This document shows positions 1 to 8,770 of a stretch of DNA of 64,000 nt, in pieces. The DNA comes from Chloracidobacterium sp. GTDB taxonomy: Bacteria; Acidobacteriota; Blastocatellia; Pyrinomonadales; Pyrinomonadaceae. The notes beneath the pieces were generated by a model that ran no database searches, was not told the origin of the DNA, and saw only the letters and a list, made by a program, of their open reading frames with translations. Made by a program: the position numbers and the translations under genes. Position 1 is the stretch's first letter. Each line of letters opens with the position of its first letter. The stretch is taken from positions 930,001 through 994,000 of the forward strand of contig JADJTD010000001.1 of NCBI GenBank assembly GCA_016711345.1. Reading direction: 5' to 3'.

Positions 1-2
1 TC

Positions 3-3000
3 TTTTCAAAATGGGCTCCGATTATCGAGGTTGACGCCGAAATGTTGCGATCGGGCGTTTGCGCGTTGCTTGACATCGCCCGTCGTAATCTGAACCTTTT
101 CGATCGAGATGGACGGATTTTTTCACGCTATTGGCAAGATGGCGATTTCGAGATCCAACGCGGGTACATGCCCATTATGCAGGGCGTTCCACGAGGCCTA
201 AAACTGCGGCGAGAAGCGGCCGACGACAAGGGCCGAATAAGTCAGTGGCTCAGCGACCGCGGCGAGACTTTGCCGCGGCAAATTGCTCGCCGTTGGGGGT
301 TGGATGCGGATCAAATCGAAGCATTTTATGAAGAACTTTGGACACTGCTAACTGCGGATACCGGCATACTGGCAACCGTGCAATTGAAGGGCAGCAGAGG
401 CCGCAATCTTCCTGGCACACATGGCGCCCGGCAGATCGATGGTGACAAGTTGCTGTTTGCCCCGCATATGGGAGTTTATCGATGCCAGAGATGTCGCCGC
501 TCTCATCTACGACCAACTCCGTTGATGACTTGTTTGGCCTGGAGATGTACGGGAACGATTCGTTTTGAAGACGAAAATGCGGACAACTATGACCTTATGG
601 TTCTCGATCAGCAGTTTCAGATGATTCGAGCAATGGAGCACTCGGCCCAGGTCCCTGTCGACAAACGAGAACAGATAGAGCGCGACTTCAAAAACGACAG
701 TCCCCGAGTAAACACACTTGTCTGTACGCCGACCTTGGAACTAGGTGTTGATATCGGATCTCTCGACGCGGTCTTGATGAGAAATGTACCGCCACTTCCC
801 GCAAACTACTGGCAGCGAGCCGGTCGTGCAGGACGTCGGTTTCGCATGGCTGTAAACCTGACTTATGCACGACAGGCAAGCCATGATCGGGCCTATTTCC
901 GTGAACCTCTTCGCCTTCTGAACGGCATTGTCGCTCCGCCGCGTTTTAACCTGCAAAATGAGCCGATGTTGAAAAAGCACATACACGCTGCAATGCTCAC
1001 AGTTCTGCAAAGCCTTGCTCGAGACCCAAATCATCCAGAACAGAGTCGCACTGATATCCGAGAGGTTCTCCGAACTTGTTTTCCGCAGCAGATCAAGAGC
1101 TATTTATTTGAGGAAAATGGGGTCGTCAGGAGGGTGCCATTCGATACATCTTCCATGGCCTCGCTCGTCGAAGCTCACACCACAGAAATCATTGCTTACA
1201 TCGATCGTGTCTTTGACGCTGACAATTCAATTGGAAACGGCGAGCTGATCTCGCAGGATCAGATCAGAGAATACGTTCTCGGAGCTGAGGGCGACCTGCG
1301 AGCGGTCGTTCGGCGGCTCGAAAAACGCCTGAAATGGGCAATGGATCAGATTGGCCGGCTTGAGCATGTAAGAAGTCAAAAGGGCACTTTGGATCCCGAG
1401 GAAGACTCTCTGTTCCGACGTTGCGACTTGCTGATAAAAAAACTCAAAGGGCAGGAACGCCGCCGCCGAGCTGAGGTCGAGGGTTTTGATGACACGAATA
1501 CCTATGGAGTTCTGGCTCTCGAAGGATTTTTGCCAAACTATGGATTGGATACGGGTTCAGTGCTCGCGACCGCTCAAATGCCTCGTTATTTGCCCGACGC
1601 AACTGATTTTGAACTGCGTCGGCCTTCGGCAGTCGCATTACGCGAATACATACCGGGAAATCTGATCTACGCAAATGGCAATCGATTCGTCGCCAGAGTT
1701 TTCCAGTTTGATCCGATCCAGCCGACAATGTACCAGGTCGACACTGCTAACGAAGCAATAACGGAGGTTGGCACGTTAGCCCAGACGTCTGGGCCTCTGG
1801 CAGCTTCATTGTTACCGGCGATGCCACTGGGCGACGTTTTCCTTCCGCATCAGTCGCATATTAACGACGACGAAGAATTTCGATTCCAGATGGCGGTTTC
1901 CATTTTGGGCACCGAGCAAAATCGGCACACCGGAGGCAAAGTGTACAAGTGGGGTGACGTTGATCTGTTGTTCAAGCGCAACGATCAACTTCGACTGATA
2001 AACGTTGGGAGTGCTCGTCTGGTCCGGGATAACAACCGGCTCGGATACCCGGTCTGTTTGGTATGCGGACAGAGCCGTTCTCCACTTTCGTCCGAGGCCG
2101 ACCGGACACAATTCGCCGACGATCACCAGGAGCGATGCGGAAAAGCAGTCCGGCCCGTTGCATTCTATTCCGACATTGTCGTTGATGCTGTCTGCTTAAC
2201 ATTTTCGAATCGAGAGGACGCGTATAGCGTGGCTGAAGCGATTAGGGCTGGAGCCGCAAGTGTTCTTGAAATGGAACTCGACGATCTTCAACTCCTTGCC
2301 ATAGGTCAGCCCGGTCTGCCCGACACGAACATCATCATTTACGACACAATGGCCGGTGGTTCAGGTTTGCTTGAGCAGCTTATGGAAAACTGGGGTCAGG
2401 TTATTCAGGCGGCCCGGACGATTATGTCAGAATGCCCGAGCCAATGCGAGACTGGGTGTATTGACTGTCTTTTTACATTTCGAAACGCTTTCTATCATCG
2501 ATTTCTGAATCGCCACCGAGCCTACACTATCTTGGACTTGCTGGGCGAGGAACTTGAGTTTAGTCATGCGATTCCTGCAGTTCAGGGTGCAAGCGCGGAC
2601 AGCATGCAGGAGCAACCCGTAAACGCTCCCGAACAGTTTTTGAAATCGATGATAGAAAAGGCCGGCTTCCCGCCGCCGATTGCCCAAAAATCCATACCTA
2701 TATCAGCTCCTTATTATTCCACGACACCAGACTTTTATTTCGAAGACCCAGACGATGATGAGCGGGGAATCTGTATCTATTTGGACGGAATGAGTAACGC
2801 CGTGCACGGCAATACTGAAGCCCGAACGCGAGATGCCCAGATTCGCTCCGAGTTGCGACAGCTCGGCTTCGACGTAATAGAAATCGGGAACAGTCAGCTG
2901 GCGGATCGAGGTTTTATGTCACAAGTTTTCTTTAAGTTGGGCAGGATTCTTCTTGATCGAGATCGCGCTAGGTCTCTAAAAGATAATCCCGACTGGTTTG

Positions 3001-3005
3001 GTTAG
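3..3005 (+). CDS. DUF1998-type superfamily 2 helicase, 5' end cut by window edge
   Basis: The frame is open from the first bases with no stop, so the protein begins upstream and the ATG at 42 is only an internal methionine (numbering below uses it as residue 1). The N-terminal RecA-like lobe is outside the window. What is left has a CxxC...C...C zinc-ribbon insertion (about 145-172), helicase motif V (LELGVDIG) and motif VI (QRAGRAGR) at about 225-265, a long middle region, and a C-terminal cysteine cluster C-x3-C-x3-C-x2-C (about 796-809). That layout is typical of DUF1998 helicases such as MrfA/YprA, which act in DNA repair; relatives occur in DISARM-like defence loci. The last 90 residues (PDFYF, then IYLDG, HG, TRDAQIR, GFDVIEI) recall a Vsr/DUF559-type nuclease fold, which is inference. 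An ATP-dependent DNA translocase role is likely; membership of a defence locus cannot be decided from this fragment. Confidence 0.8.
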   Translation, partial: FSKWAPIIEVDAEMLRSGVCALLDIARRNLNLFDRDGRIFSRYWQDGDFEIQRGYMPIMQGVPRGLKLRREAADDKGRISQWLSDRGETLPRQIARRWGLDADQIEAFYEELWTLLTADTGILATVQLKGSRGRNLPGTHGARQIDGDKLLFAPHMGVYRCQRCRRSHLRPTPLMTCLAWRCTGTIRFEDENADNYDLMVLDQQFQMIRAMEHSAQVPVDKREQIERDFKNDSPRVNTLVCTPTLELGVDIGSLDAVLMRNVPPLPANYWQRAGRAGRRFRMAVNLTYARQASHDRAYFREPLRLLNGIVAPPRFNLQNEPMLKKHIHAAMLTVLQSLARDPNHPEQSRTDIREVLRTCFPQQIKSYLFEENGVVRRVPFDTSSMASLVEAHTTEIIAYIDRVFDADNSIGNGELISQDQIREYVLGAEGDLRAVVRRLEKRLKWAMDQIGRLEHVRSQKGTLDPEEDSLFRRCDLLIKKLKGQERRRRAEVEGFDDTNTYGVLALEGFLPNYGLDTGSVLATAQMPRYLPDATDFELRRPSAVALREYIPGNLIYANGNRFVARVFQFDPIQPTMYQVDTANEAITEVGTLAQTSGPLAASLLPAMPLGDVFLPHQSHINDDEEFRFQMAVSILGTEQNRHTGGKVYKWGDVDLLFKRNDQLRLINVGSARLVRDNNRLGYPVCLVCGQSRSPLSSEADRTQFADDHQERCGKAVRPVAFYSDIVVDAVCLTFSNREDAYSVAEAIRAGAASVLEMELDDLQLLAIGQPGLPDTNIIIYDTMAGGSGLLEQLMENWGQVIQAARTIMSECPSQCETGCIDCLFTFRNAFYHRFLNRHRAYTILDLLGEELEFSHAIPAVQGASADSMQEQPVNAPEQFLKSMIEKAGFPPPIAQKSIPISAPYYSTTPDFYFEDPDDDERGICIYLDGMSNAVHGNTEARTRDAQIRSELRQLGFDVIEIGNSQLADRGFMSQVFFKLGRILLDRDRARSLKDNPDWFG

Positions 3006-3080
3006 ATAATTTGAATAAGATTCGCTCTCGGTGTCGAGTGAGCTAGGTCGACAGCGATCACCGAAACGGTATCGAAAGAA

Positions 3081-3530
3081 ATGAACATCGTCCGAACTAC
3101 AATCGAGGCTGACTACATTCCCGCATTACAGAACGGATCGACTCACGTTGTTACTTTTGCCGAGGAAGGTTTTTCGTTCTTTAAAGCATATTGCGAATTC
3201 GGCCTCGGAATTCCTATTCGGGAAAGCGTAGAGTTGTGCGACCGAGTAAACAACGCTGACGAAACTGGAACTCTGTTTCCACGAGGGAACCTAAGCTCAA
3301 TGCCGAAACGGTTTTTTCGAGACGGAACTTGGGATGGAGAGGGTTTCAGACGCTGCTTGCGAGATGCTTTCATCGCAAATCGGGATCACTGCAAATCCAA
3401 ACATCTCGTATTTCAATTCAGCTGTGTGGAATTACATTTGGACATTCTATTTGCGGAGGTTCAGCGGATGGCTCAATTGGAATTCTCGGATTCCGGCATT
3501 CACGAAATAACAGTTCATTTTAGTAGTTAG
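3081..3530 (+). CDS. hypothetical protein, 149 aa, downstream of the helicase
   Basis: I do not recognise this family. The frame is clean, has ordinary amino-acid composition and no signal peptide or membrane segment, and follows the helicase by 75 bases on the same strand, so it may share its transcript. The start ATG is preceded by a weak GAAAGAA ribosome binding site. The protein is a mixed alpha/beta type with a C-terminal stretch rich in hydrophobic and acidic residues. Function cannot be assigned; it could be a small partner of the helicase. Confidence 0.55.
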   Translation: MNIVRTTIEADYIPALQNGSTHVVTFAEEGFSFFKAYCEFGLGIPIRESVELCDRVNNADETGTLFPRGNLSSMPKRFFRDGTWDGEGFRRCLRDAFIANRDHCKSKHLVFQFSCVELHLDILFAEVQRMAQLEFSDSGIHEITVHFSS

Positions 3531-3564
3531 CGTCGTCATTCGGCTCGATCGTTGGACGATATTA

Positions 3565-3600
3565 TCAAAGAAAAAAGGAAGCATGTTTTCACACTTCCTT
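3565..3600 (-). terminator. intrinsic terminator of the leftward operon
   Basis: On the minus strand the 26 bases 3600-3575 form AAGGAAG pairing with CTTCCTT, extended by four more pairs (two of them G-T) around an AAAA loop, and are followed by a run of T. It sits 10 bases beyond the stop of the DUF932 gene, the last gene of the operon starting at 9958. Confidence 0.8.
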
Positions 3601-3609
3601 GAATGTTGG

Positions 3610-4521
3610 TCACGCGGCAGCTCTCGCGGCTTCCTCCTGGACCATTGAATCTATTTGATCCCCAGTATCGCCCCACTCGGCGGCGTTCTGGATCTCTTCC
3701 TCCTTAACTTCTCCGTCATCGGCTTTGACTAGACGGAATCTTCCGGTGCCACAGTCAAATAATGGTCGCCTTTCGGCACTGGCTGCGTCACCCTTTATCC
3801 CGGACATATAGAGCCCGAGTTTCGCTGTCGCTTCGAACTGTTTCAACGGTCCGAGTGACTTGAACGCAGAGGTGAACGCATTTGATAACGACCAGAGGTT
3901 CCGCGAGCGAAAATCCTCATGATCAGGATCGAAGTAGTTCGAATGAACCGCGGGCATCAGCTGTCGAGGAACACCCTTGAGCACCCTCTCGACAAAGGCT
4001 CGATAGATAATAAGCCTTGCGTAATTGTCTGTAAGACCATATTCCCGCATCAGCTTAATCTGATTCGCTATAGAATCAAGGCCTCGATAGATGCGATCTA
4101 CTGCGACGGCAATTGAATCCGTAAGATTGAGTTTCGACGTATGCTTGTGAAGCAGCGGCGAGAAATCTCCCGAAAATGCCATGTTGTCGCAAACGAAGAC
4201 ACGATAGCCCGCCGTCAAGGCGAGCCTCATCGACTTGTCGTTCGAGTTGCGGAGCCCGATCGAGAAACGTCCTCCTTCGAATGCCGCGTCGAGATCCATG
4301 ACGCCAAACATCTTCAAACCGTCCTGCGAGACGGCATACTCGTCTTTTACGACGCGAAGATGACGGAAAGAAAGAGCTTCCTCAAGTACCTCAACTATCT
4401 CGAAATGTGCGAGCGGTTGATGCGTTTTTGTTGCCTCCGGGAGAGGCATCTCCTTCAGCTCGTCCCGCGTGACTTTTCGCGCACCGCAATGCGCCATTAA
4501 CGTAGAGCTTTGATTGCTCAT
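3610..4521 (-). CDS. DUF932 phage/plasmid-type protein
   Basis: This 303-residue protein matches from memory the DUF932 family (phage/plasmid-like proteins often near single-stranded DNA or conjugation genes). Features include the central FSIGLRNSNDKSMRLALTAG stretch followed by VFVCDNMAFSGD, both characteristic of the family. The biochemical role of DUF932 proteins is unknown. The start ATG has an excellent AGGAGGAAAAATAT leader. It is the last gene of the leftward series and runs into the terminator at 3565-3600. Its presence supports a plasmid- or phage-derived origin for the region. Confidence 0.8.
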   Translation of the reverse strand: MSNQSSTLMAHCGARKVTRDELKEMPLPEATKTHQPLAHFEIVEVLEEALSFRHLRVVKDEYAVSQDGLKMFGVMDLDAAFEGGRFSIGLRNSNDKSMRLALTAGYRVFVCDNMAFSGDFSPLLHKHTSKLNLTDSIAVAVDRIYRGLDSIANQIKLMREYGLTDNYARLIIYRAFVERVLKGVPRQLMPAVHSNYFDPDHEDFRSRNLWSLSNAFTSAFKSLGPLKQFEATAKLGLYMSGIKGDAASAERRPLFDCGTGRFRLVKADDGEVKEEEIQNAAEWGDTGDQIDSMVQEEAARAAA

Positions 4522-4591
4522 ATATTTTTCCTCCTAATTGTTTTTGTGAAATCTAAACTGTAGTAAATGAAATGGGAGTGTGATGTTGTAT

Positions 4592-4888
4592 TCAGATCAG
4601 CCGAACACTATCTAAGGTGTCTGTGATCCGTTTACCGTTACTGTCTGGCTTGGTTCGACAAGCCCACGCCTCATATGTTCGGAAGATTGGACTTCCTTCA
4701 TCTCTGTCCATCGAGATCAGAACATCGACGATCTCGCCCGAAAGGAACGTGTACTCGACTAAATCATCTTCAACAAAGTTCTTCGTCCCCAGATAAGTAT
4801 CCAGGGCCTTTAGATAACCGTTTGCCCAAGTTTGCAATTCATAGATCTCGGATTTTGTAAAAAGGTCCGATCGCGAATTGCTCGTCAT
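4592..4888 (-). CDS. hypothetical protein, 98 aa
   Basis: A small acidic, soluble-looking protein (starts MTSNSRSDLFTKSEIYEL) with no recognised domain. The start is well supported by AAGGAGGAAAAAAAC directly upstream, the same ribosome binding site pattern as its neighbours, and it lies between the frameshifted gene upstream and the DUF932 gene downstream. Probably an accessory protein of the element; function unknown. Confidence 0.65.
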   Translation of the reverse strand: MTSNSRSDLFTKSEIYELQTWANGYLKALDTYLGTKNFVEDDLVEYTFLSGEIVDVLISMDRDEGSPIFRTYEAWACRTKPDSNGKRITDTLDSVRLI

Positions 4889-4984
4889 GTTTTTTTCCTC
4901 CTTATGTTATTTTCGTTTGATTTTGTGACAGTCGCCGGGCTTGTCGCCGCAGGACGGTCGTTCTAAGTAAAAACGGTCGACAGT

Positions 4985-5468
4985 TTAATAGCGCCGGTTT
5001 GTGTTCTGAATAATAGTGACCGTTTGAAACGGTGCTCCTATTACTGCCGGACCGCCACTGGAATCGATCCTGGCGATCTCCAAATGACATGGGATCCAAC
5101 CCGTGCTCTTGCCGACATAAAAGCGTCGTTTCTGGCCGTAGCAGTCTATTACCTCTACGCGCCGGCCTTCGAGACCGACGAGTTCGGGGCATAGTTCAAC
5201 CGGACACCTTTCATTGGTGTTCTCGTAGTGAATCCTTGCGGCATTTGATCAACGCTTCATATTCCCGATAACCGCTGACAGTGCCTATCCTTTCTATTTT
5301 TGGAATTGAGACCCGGACTCCATGTTCGATCAACCAGAGAGAGATGGCCTTACCCCTCTCGAATGCATATTCGAATCCGAGAAAGGTGTAGCCCTTACGA
5401 CTTTTTCCGAACTTACAGGGAATGATGTACAAACGCTGTTCACTATTTATGCTTATCTTCGTTTTCAT
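4985..5468 (-). pseudogene. mobile-element hypothetical protein split by a +1 frameshift
   Basis: The gene starts at the ATG at 5468 (GGGGGAGATAA upstream) and reads MKTKISINSEQRLYIIPCKF onward for 85 residues before a stop at 5211. Shifted by one base, from about 5247 downward, a second open stretch without any ATG, GTG or TTG start reads ARIHYENTNERCPVELCPEL, then GRRVEVIDCYGQKRRFYVGK, and ends at 4985. The whole span is 484 bases, one more than a multiple of three, so removing one base within 5241-5250 gives a single 160-residue protein. From memory, proteins in other mobile elements contain both halves in one chain. Either a true disruption, a programmed frameshift at ATCAAATGCC, or a sequencing error. 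Function unknown. Confidence 0.65.
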
Positions 5469-6026
5469 TTATCTCCCCCTTGTTCGTATTCTCAGATGTG
5501 AACTTGCAGTTGCCGACGCCGCGAGTGCGATCTCGGTATCTACAAGTTGGTCAAGTTCATCCTCACTACATTCCCATTGAGCCTGAACCTCATTCGGGTT
5601 GAACTCGTCGAGGAGACCGTCGTAGATTACTGTCCATGTGTGATTCTTTGGTGAATCAGTGCCCGTATATTCCGGGAACAATGTTTCGATCCGAAGATTC
5701 AGAAGGGACGGGGTCTTCGATGCGGTGTGCCTTGGGTAAACGGTATATATGTATTCTTCTCCATAATCGCGCGTGCCGCACGGAAGGAGTTTGAAGAACC
5801 CGATGCCCCATTTGGAGTCCTTGATCAAAGTCACGGCCAGATGTCCCATACTAAAAGCGACTTTATGGTGATCCTTTGATCTCGACTCCCTCGTGATAAG
5901 ATGGCCACGCAGCAACCGTTTCAAATCGTCGCCGTGGCCGGTCAGGTCTCCGTCGATGCTGCGCGACAGGACACAGATGTCCCTGCCCTCATCATCGAGG
6001 ACAATAGTCAAGCTTTTCACGCCCAT
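5469..6026 (-). CDS. mobile-element protein of the MGxxSLTxVLD type, copy 2
   Basis: The ATG at 6026 is chosen over the longer upstream frame because GGAGGAAAT lies directly before it and the sibling gene upstream starts at the same point (MGTRSLTVVLDED against MGVKSLTIVLDDEG). About 185 residues, soluble. It shares with the sibling the patterns ICVL-R--DG--TGHG-DLK, GTRDYGEEYIYTVY and VIYDGL. Short proteins starting MGTRSLT are common in phages and plasmids; their role is unknown. It overlaps nothing and is followed immediately by the frameshifted gene. The C-terminus is divergent and Ala/Arg-rich. Confidence 0.7.
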   Translation of the reverse strand: MGVKSLTIVLDDEGRDICVLSRSIDGDLTGHGDDLKRLLRGHLITRESRSKDHHKVAFSMGHLAVTLIKDSKWGIGFFKLLPCGTRDYGEEYIYTVYPRHTASKTPSLLNLRIETLFPEYTGTDSPKNHTWTVIYDGLLDEFNPNEVQAQWECSEDELDQLVDTEIALAASATASSHLRIRTRGR

Positions 6027-6147
6027 ATTTCCTCCGTTATTGTGTTTTCGTTTTTGAATGGATGCGCCCGGAACATTCGTTGGAGGTAGAGAACTCAACG
6101 AACGATCCGGGCGGTTCTGTTGAGCTGTGTAAGATAGGTGAGAGCGA

Positions 6148-6678
6148 TCAGTCGGTAGTAATTATCTCGGAGGAGAGAATCTGTTCGTCAACAAAATCGT
6201 TGACCGGTTCTTCTTCACGGTTCCTCCAGTCAGCCTCGACCAATACCGGATCAAAGTCCCGAACAAGACCGTCGTAGATGACCGGCATGTTCGATTGTTT
6301 TGTTCCGGGAAGGCCAAAGAATGTGACCGCACCGGCTTGGATCTTCACCTTCAAACGTTTCGATTCTTCCTTACCGGTGTTGTCGAGATAGACGGTGTAG
6401 ACATACTCTTCACCACAATCCCGAGTTCCACTCGGATGGAGATAGAACCCGCCAATGCCCTCCTTGAAATGTGCGATCATCTGGGCTGCAAGACAGCCCA
6501 TACCGTTCGCCGCTTTTTTGGGCGTTGAAGACCCATATCCGTTTACGACTGAAAATCCTTTAAGAAAGTCCTTCAAATCGACTCCATGTCCCGTGGGATA
6601 ACCGTCGAACTGACGATAAAGGACACATATCTCTTGGTTGTCCTCGTCGAGCACAACCGTCAAGCTTCTAGTTCCCAT
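6148..6678 (-). CDS. mobile-element protein of the MGxxSLTxVLD type, copy 1
   Basis: A 176-residue soluble protein, paralogous to the next gene (5469-6026), so the pair arose by tandem duplication. Shared motifs: MGTRSLTVVLD, DGYPTGHGVDLKDFL, GTRDCGEEYVYTVYLD and VIYDGLVRDFDP. The start is supported by ACAGGAGGTGAAAC and overlaps the end of the preceding 332-residue gene by 11 bases, so translation is probably coupled. The family is known from phages and plasmids without an assigned function. Confidence 0.7.
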   Translation of the reverse strand: MGTRSLTVVLDEDNQEICVLYRQFDGYPTGHGVDLKDFLKGFSVVNGYGSSTPKKAANGMGCLAAQMIAHFKEGIGGFYLHPSGTRDCGEEYVYTVYLDNTGKEESKRLKVKIQAGAVTFFGLPGTKQSNMPVIYDGLVRDFDPVLVEADWRNREEEPVNDFVDEQILSSEIITTD

Positions 6679-7666
6679 GTTTCACCTCCTGTAGTTCGGT
6701 TCCGATACCCCTATAGACCTCTTGTGCTTTGGCGATCCAGGTCGCAGACTTTTGTTTGTCCGTTTCGTATCGAAGTCTGATCTGCCGTCTATACTCATCA
6801 GCTATTGCGTTCTGAGTATCCTGATCACAGACCGCATCGATCGCGGCCTCAAGTGATTCATAGACCTGCGTGAGGCTGACCTTTTTATCAAGCTCGCGTT
6901 CGAACACTTCGTCACAGAAGCTCTTCGCCTCTTGTTCGGTCTCGAAACCGCTCGCCGGTGACACCAATTCGTATTCCTTTCCTTCAACGAACTCCTGCCA
7001 ACCGCCTTCCCAATCTTTGGCCGTGTAGTTTGACCATGAGCCTGAGCGATCGCGGTTTATCTCCGCAATCAGTTGGCTTAAAGGCCAGACATGGAGCCGT
7101 CGATCTTCAATATTCCTGACCACATGGAACAGCTCTGAGCCAGCCCCATTGTGTGAACAGCAATTCGTACAGAATTCGCAACTCTTGCACTGAGCACTCT
7201 CGACATCGTTTCTTGCGCAGTGACCGCAGATGTACACATAGACCTCAAAGGTCATCTTTGCGTACGGGTTGTCTTCCGTTTGGCCGTTTCGCCAAACACG
7301 GACCTCGACCTCACCGTCGATCTGCCGATCGATAAGAACCTCGATGTCGTCATAGCTGACACTGAAAATATCGATGTCATGCCAGCCACATACGGGCTCG
7401 TAGACGCTTTGATCTGGCGGTTTGACTGATATTGAGTGATCATTTTGAGCAAGATCGGTCCTGCAATAGAAATGCGTTGTAAGCTGTGTTTGTCCGGTTA
7501 CTATCTTAAACAGTGCCCAAATATCCTCGGGCTCCGTCGGCAGGTCTATTCCCGTTACTTCCCCGACAAGTCGTAAGGTTTTGTGATGCTCCTTCCCATA
7601 GCTTGGCAAAAGGAAATATTGGATCCTTTCCATTGTCATATTTTTAGCACCCCGTTTCCGGCTCAT
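6668..7666 (-). CDS. hypothetical protein with a cysteine-rich zinc-binding-like cluster
   Basis: A 332-residue protein I do not recognise. Around residues 148-170 it has a dense cluster (CGHCARN, then CKSCEFCTNCC, then SHNG) that looks like a structural zinc site. The N-terminal half is acidic and beta-rich; the C-terminal 100 residues are helical. Two starts are possible: the ATG at 7666 and an ATG eight codons later (MTMERIQ); neither has a good ribosome binding site. The end overlaps the next gene by 11 bases. Part of the leftward accessory operon; function unknown. Confidence 0.6.
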   Translation of the reverse strand: MSRKRGAKNMTMERIQYFLLPSYGKEHHKTLRLVGEVTGIDLPTEPEDIWALFKIVTGQTQLTTHFYCRTDLAQNDHSISVKPPDQSVYEPVCGWHDIDIFSVSYDDIEVLIDRQIDGEVEVRVWRNGQTEDNPYAKMTFEVYVYICGHCARNDVESAQCKSCEFCTNCCSHNGAGSELFHVVRNIEDRRLHVWPLSQLIAEINRDRSGSWSNYTAKDWEGGWQEFVEGKEYELVSPASGFETEQEAKSFCDEVFERELDKKVSLTQVYESLEAAIDAVCDQDTQNAIADEYRRQIRLRYETDKQKSATWIAKAQEVYRGIGTELQEVKHGN

Positions 7667-7709
7667 GTGCCGCCGGTAATGGTGATAATATTCTTACGAT
7701 CGTCGATAT

Positions 7710-8048
7710 CTACGTAAGCTTCGACTGATCAAACTCGTCATACTCGATTCTTGCGGGCGTATATTGCACCTTGCCGTTTCGGAAATACGAGTACCAAAAG
7801 TCGTCCGAGTTTTCCCCGTCTCCATAGAGAACCAATAGTGCATCGGGGTAGAGCTTTGAAAATTCTCGCAACTCGTCCGTATAGTCGTACCACTTGGCAT
7901 CCATTTGCATTGCTCCATCTTGATCAAACGCATAATTCGCGTTCTCGTTGGTATCGCGAAGTCTGGCAATGATTGCGGTAGCTTTGGGATGCACTGCGGA
8001 GTTATCGGCGGTCATCACTTCGAGCGAAAAACATGTGTAGTAACCCAT
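7710..8048 (-). CDS. phage/plasmid-type hypothetical protein, 112 aa
   Basis: Acidic small protein beginning MGYYTCFSLEVMT and containing the segment KWYDYTDELREFSKLYPD, a pattern I have seen in uncharacterised phage and plasmid proteins. It has no membrane segment. Start supported by GGGGAGGAAAAAAGG. It lies 17 bases after the gene at 8066-8308 and is probably co-transcribed with it. Function unknown. Confidence 0.65.
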   Translation of the reverse strand: MGYYTCFSLEVMTADNSAVHPKATAIIARLRDTNENANYAFDQDGAMQMDAKWYDYTDELREFSKLYPDALLVLYGDGENSDDFWYSYFRNGKVQYTPARIEYDEFDQSKLT

Positions 8049-8065
8049 CCTTTTTTCCTCCCCGA

Positions 8066-8308
8066 CTAAAATGAGATGTCGTCAATCACCTGAACCGGCG
8101 GTGTTTCGGCCATTTGATTTACTTCTTCCCGCTCTCCGTTTGATTTCGGGTCGCGGATGTTAAAGGTAAGCCCCGGATGAATGTCGAGCTTTAGATTTAT
8201 GCTCCCATCCCGGCACATAAAGGCGGCTCCTGCCGAACGCCAAAAAACCTGGCGTTTTGGTTCGAGTCCCCTTTCCACAATTAAATAAACGATCTTAAAA
8301 TCTGACAT
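8066..8308 (-). CDS. hypothetical protein, 80 aa
   Basis: Small soluble protein (MSDFKIVYLIVERG start). The segment FWRSAGAAFMCRDGSINLKL is typical of small proteins of mobile elements that bind unknown partners; no domain is recognised. Start well supported by TAGGAGGAAGAT. Part of the leftward operon. Confidence 0.6.
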   Translation of the reverse strand: MSDFKIVYLIVERGLEPKRQVFWRSAGAAFMCRDGSINLKLDIHPGLTFNIRDPKSNGEREEVNQMAETPPVQVIDDISF

Positions 8309-8364
8309 ATCTTCCTCCTACTGATTTTTGTTTTGATTTAGATTGGCCGAAGAGAGCGGCGGCC

Positions 8365-8649
8365 TCAGGCAACCGCTTCAACGCTCTCTTGAGCGGTGTC
8401 GAACGATTCGCTTTTTTCCTGTAAGGCGTCCTGGTGATTTCCACCAACCGCCCTATCACAGCAAAGAGGCGGAGAACCAACGGAACACTCTTTACAAATA
8501 AGCGTTTTGCAGCTCTTACATTGGGTCCAGTTGCAATCTGAGGTCTCTCGAAAGATGGCCACAGCTATCCTTCCGGGTGACTTGCGGGTCAGCGTGATAA
8601 CATCCTCAAGTTCCTTCTCGCAAATGGGACAAATGACTGTTTGTTTCAT
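8365..8649 (-). CDS. small zinc-ribbon protein
   Basis: The ATG at 8649 is preferred to upstream starts because AGGAGGAAAAAATAAA precedes it. The 94-residue product has three cysteine pairs: CPIC near residue 7, CNWTQCKSC and CKEC in the middle, and CC near residue 60, an arrangement that suggests a double zinc ribbon. The C-terminal 30 residues are acidic and probably disordered. It might bind DNA or a protein partner; no specific function can be given. Confidence 0.65.
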   Translation of the reverse strand: MKQTVICPICEKELEDVITLTRKSPGRIAVAIFRETSDCNWTQCKSCKTLICKECSVGSPPLCCDRAVGGNHQDALQEKSESFDTAQESVEAVA

Positions 8650-8770
8650 TTTATTTTTTCCTCCTGTTCGAAATTTATTTTGTTTGCAGATTCCCGCAGG
8701 GATCGGGGCATAGGTACACCGATCCCTCCGAGAAAAGACAAACAAGAATGAACACAAGGTTTTTTCAATA

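Noticed and set aside
4902..5192. Arg-rich minus-strand frame with its own ATG
   Set aside because: It overlaps the well-composed second half of the frameshifted gene in another frame; that reading is far more protein-like.
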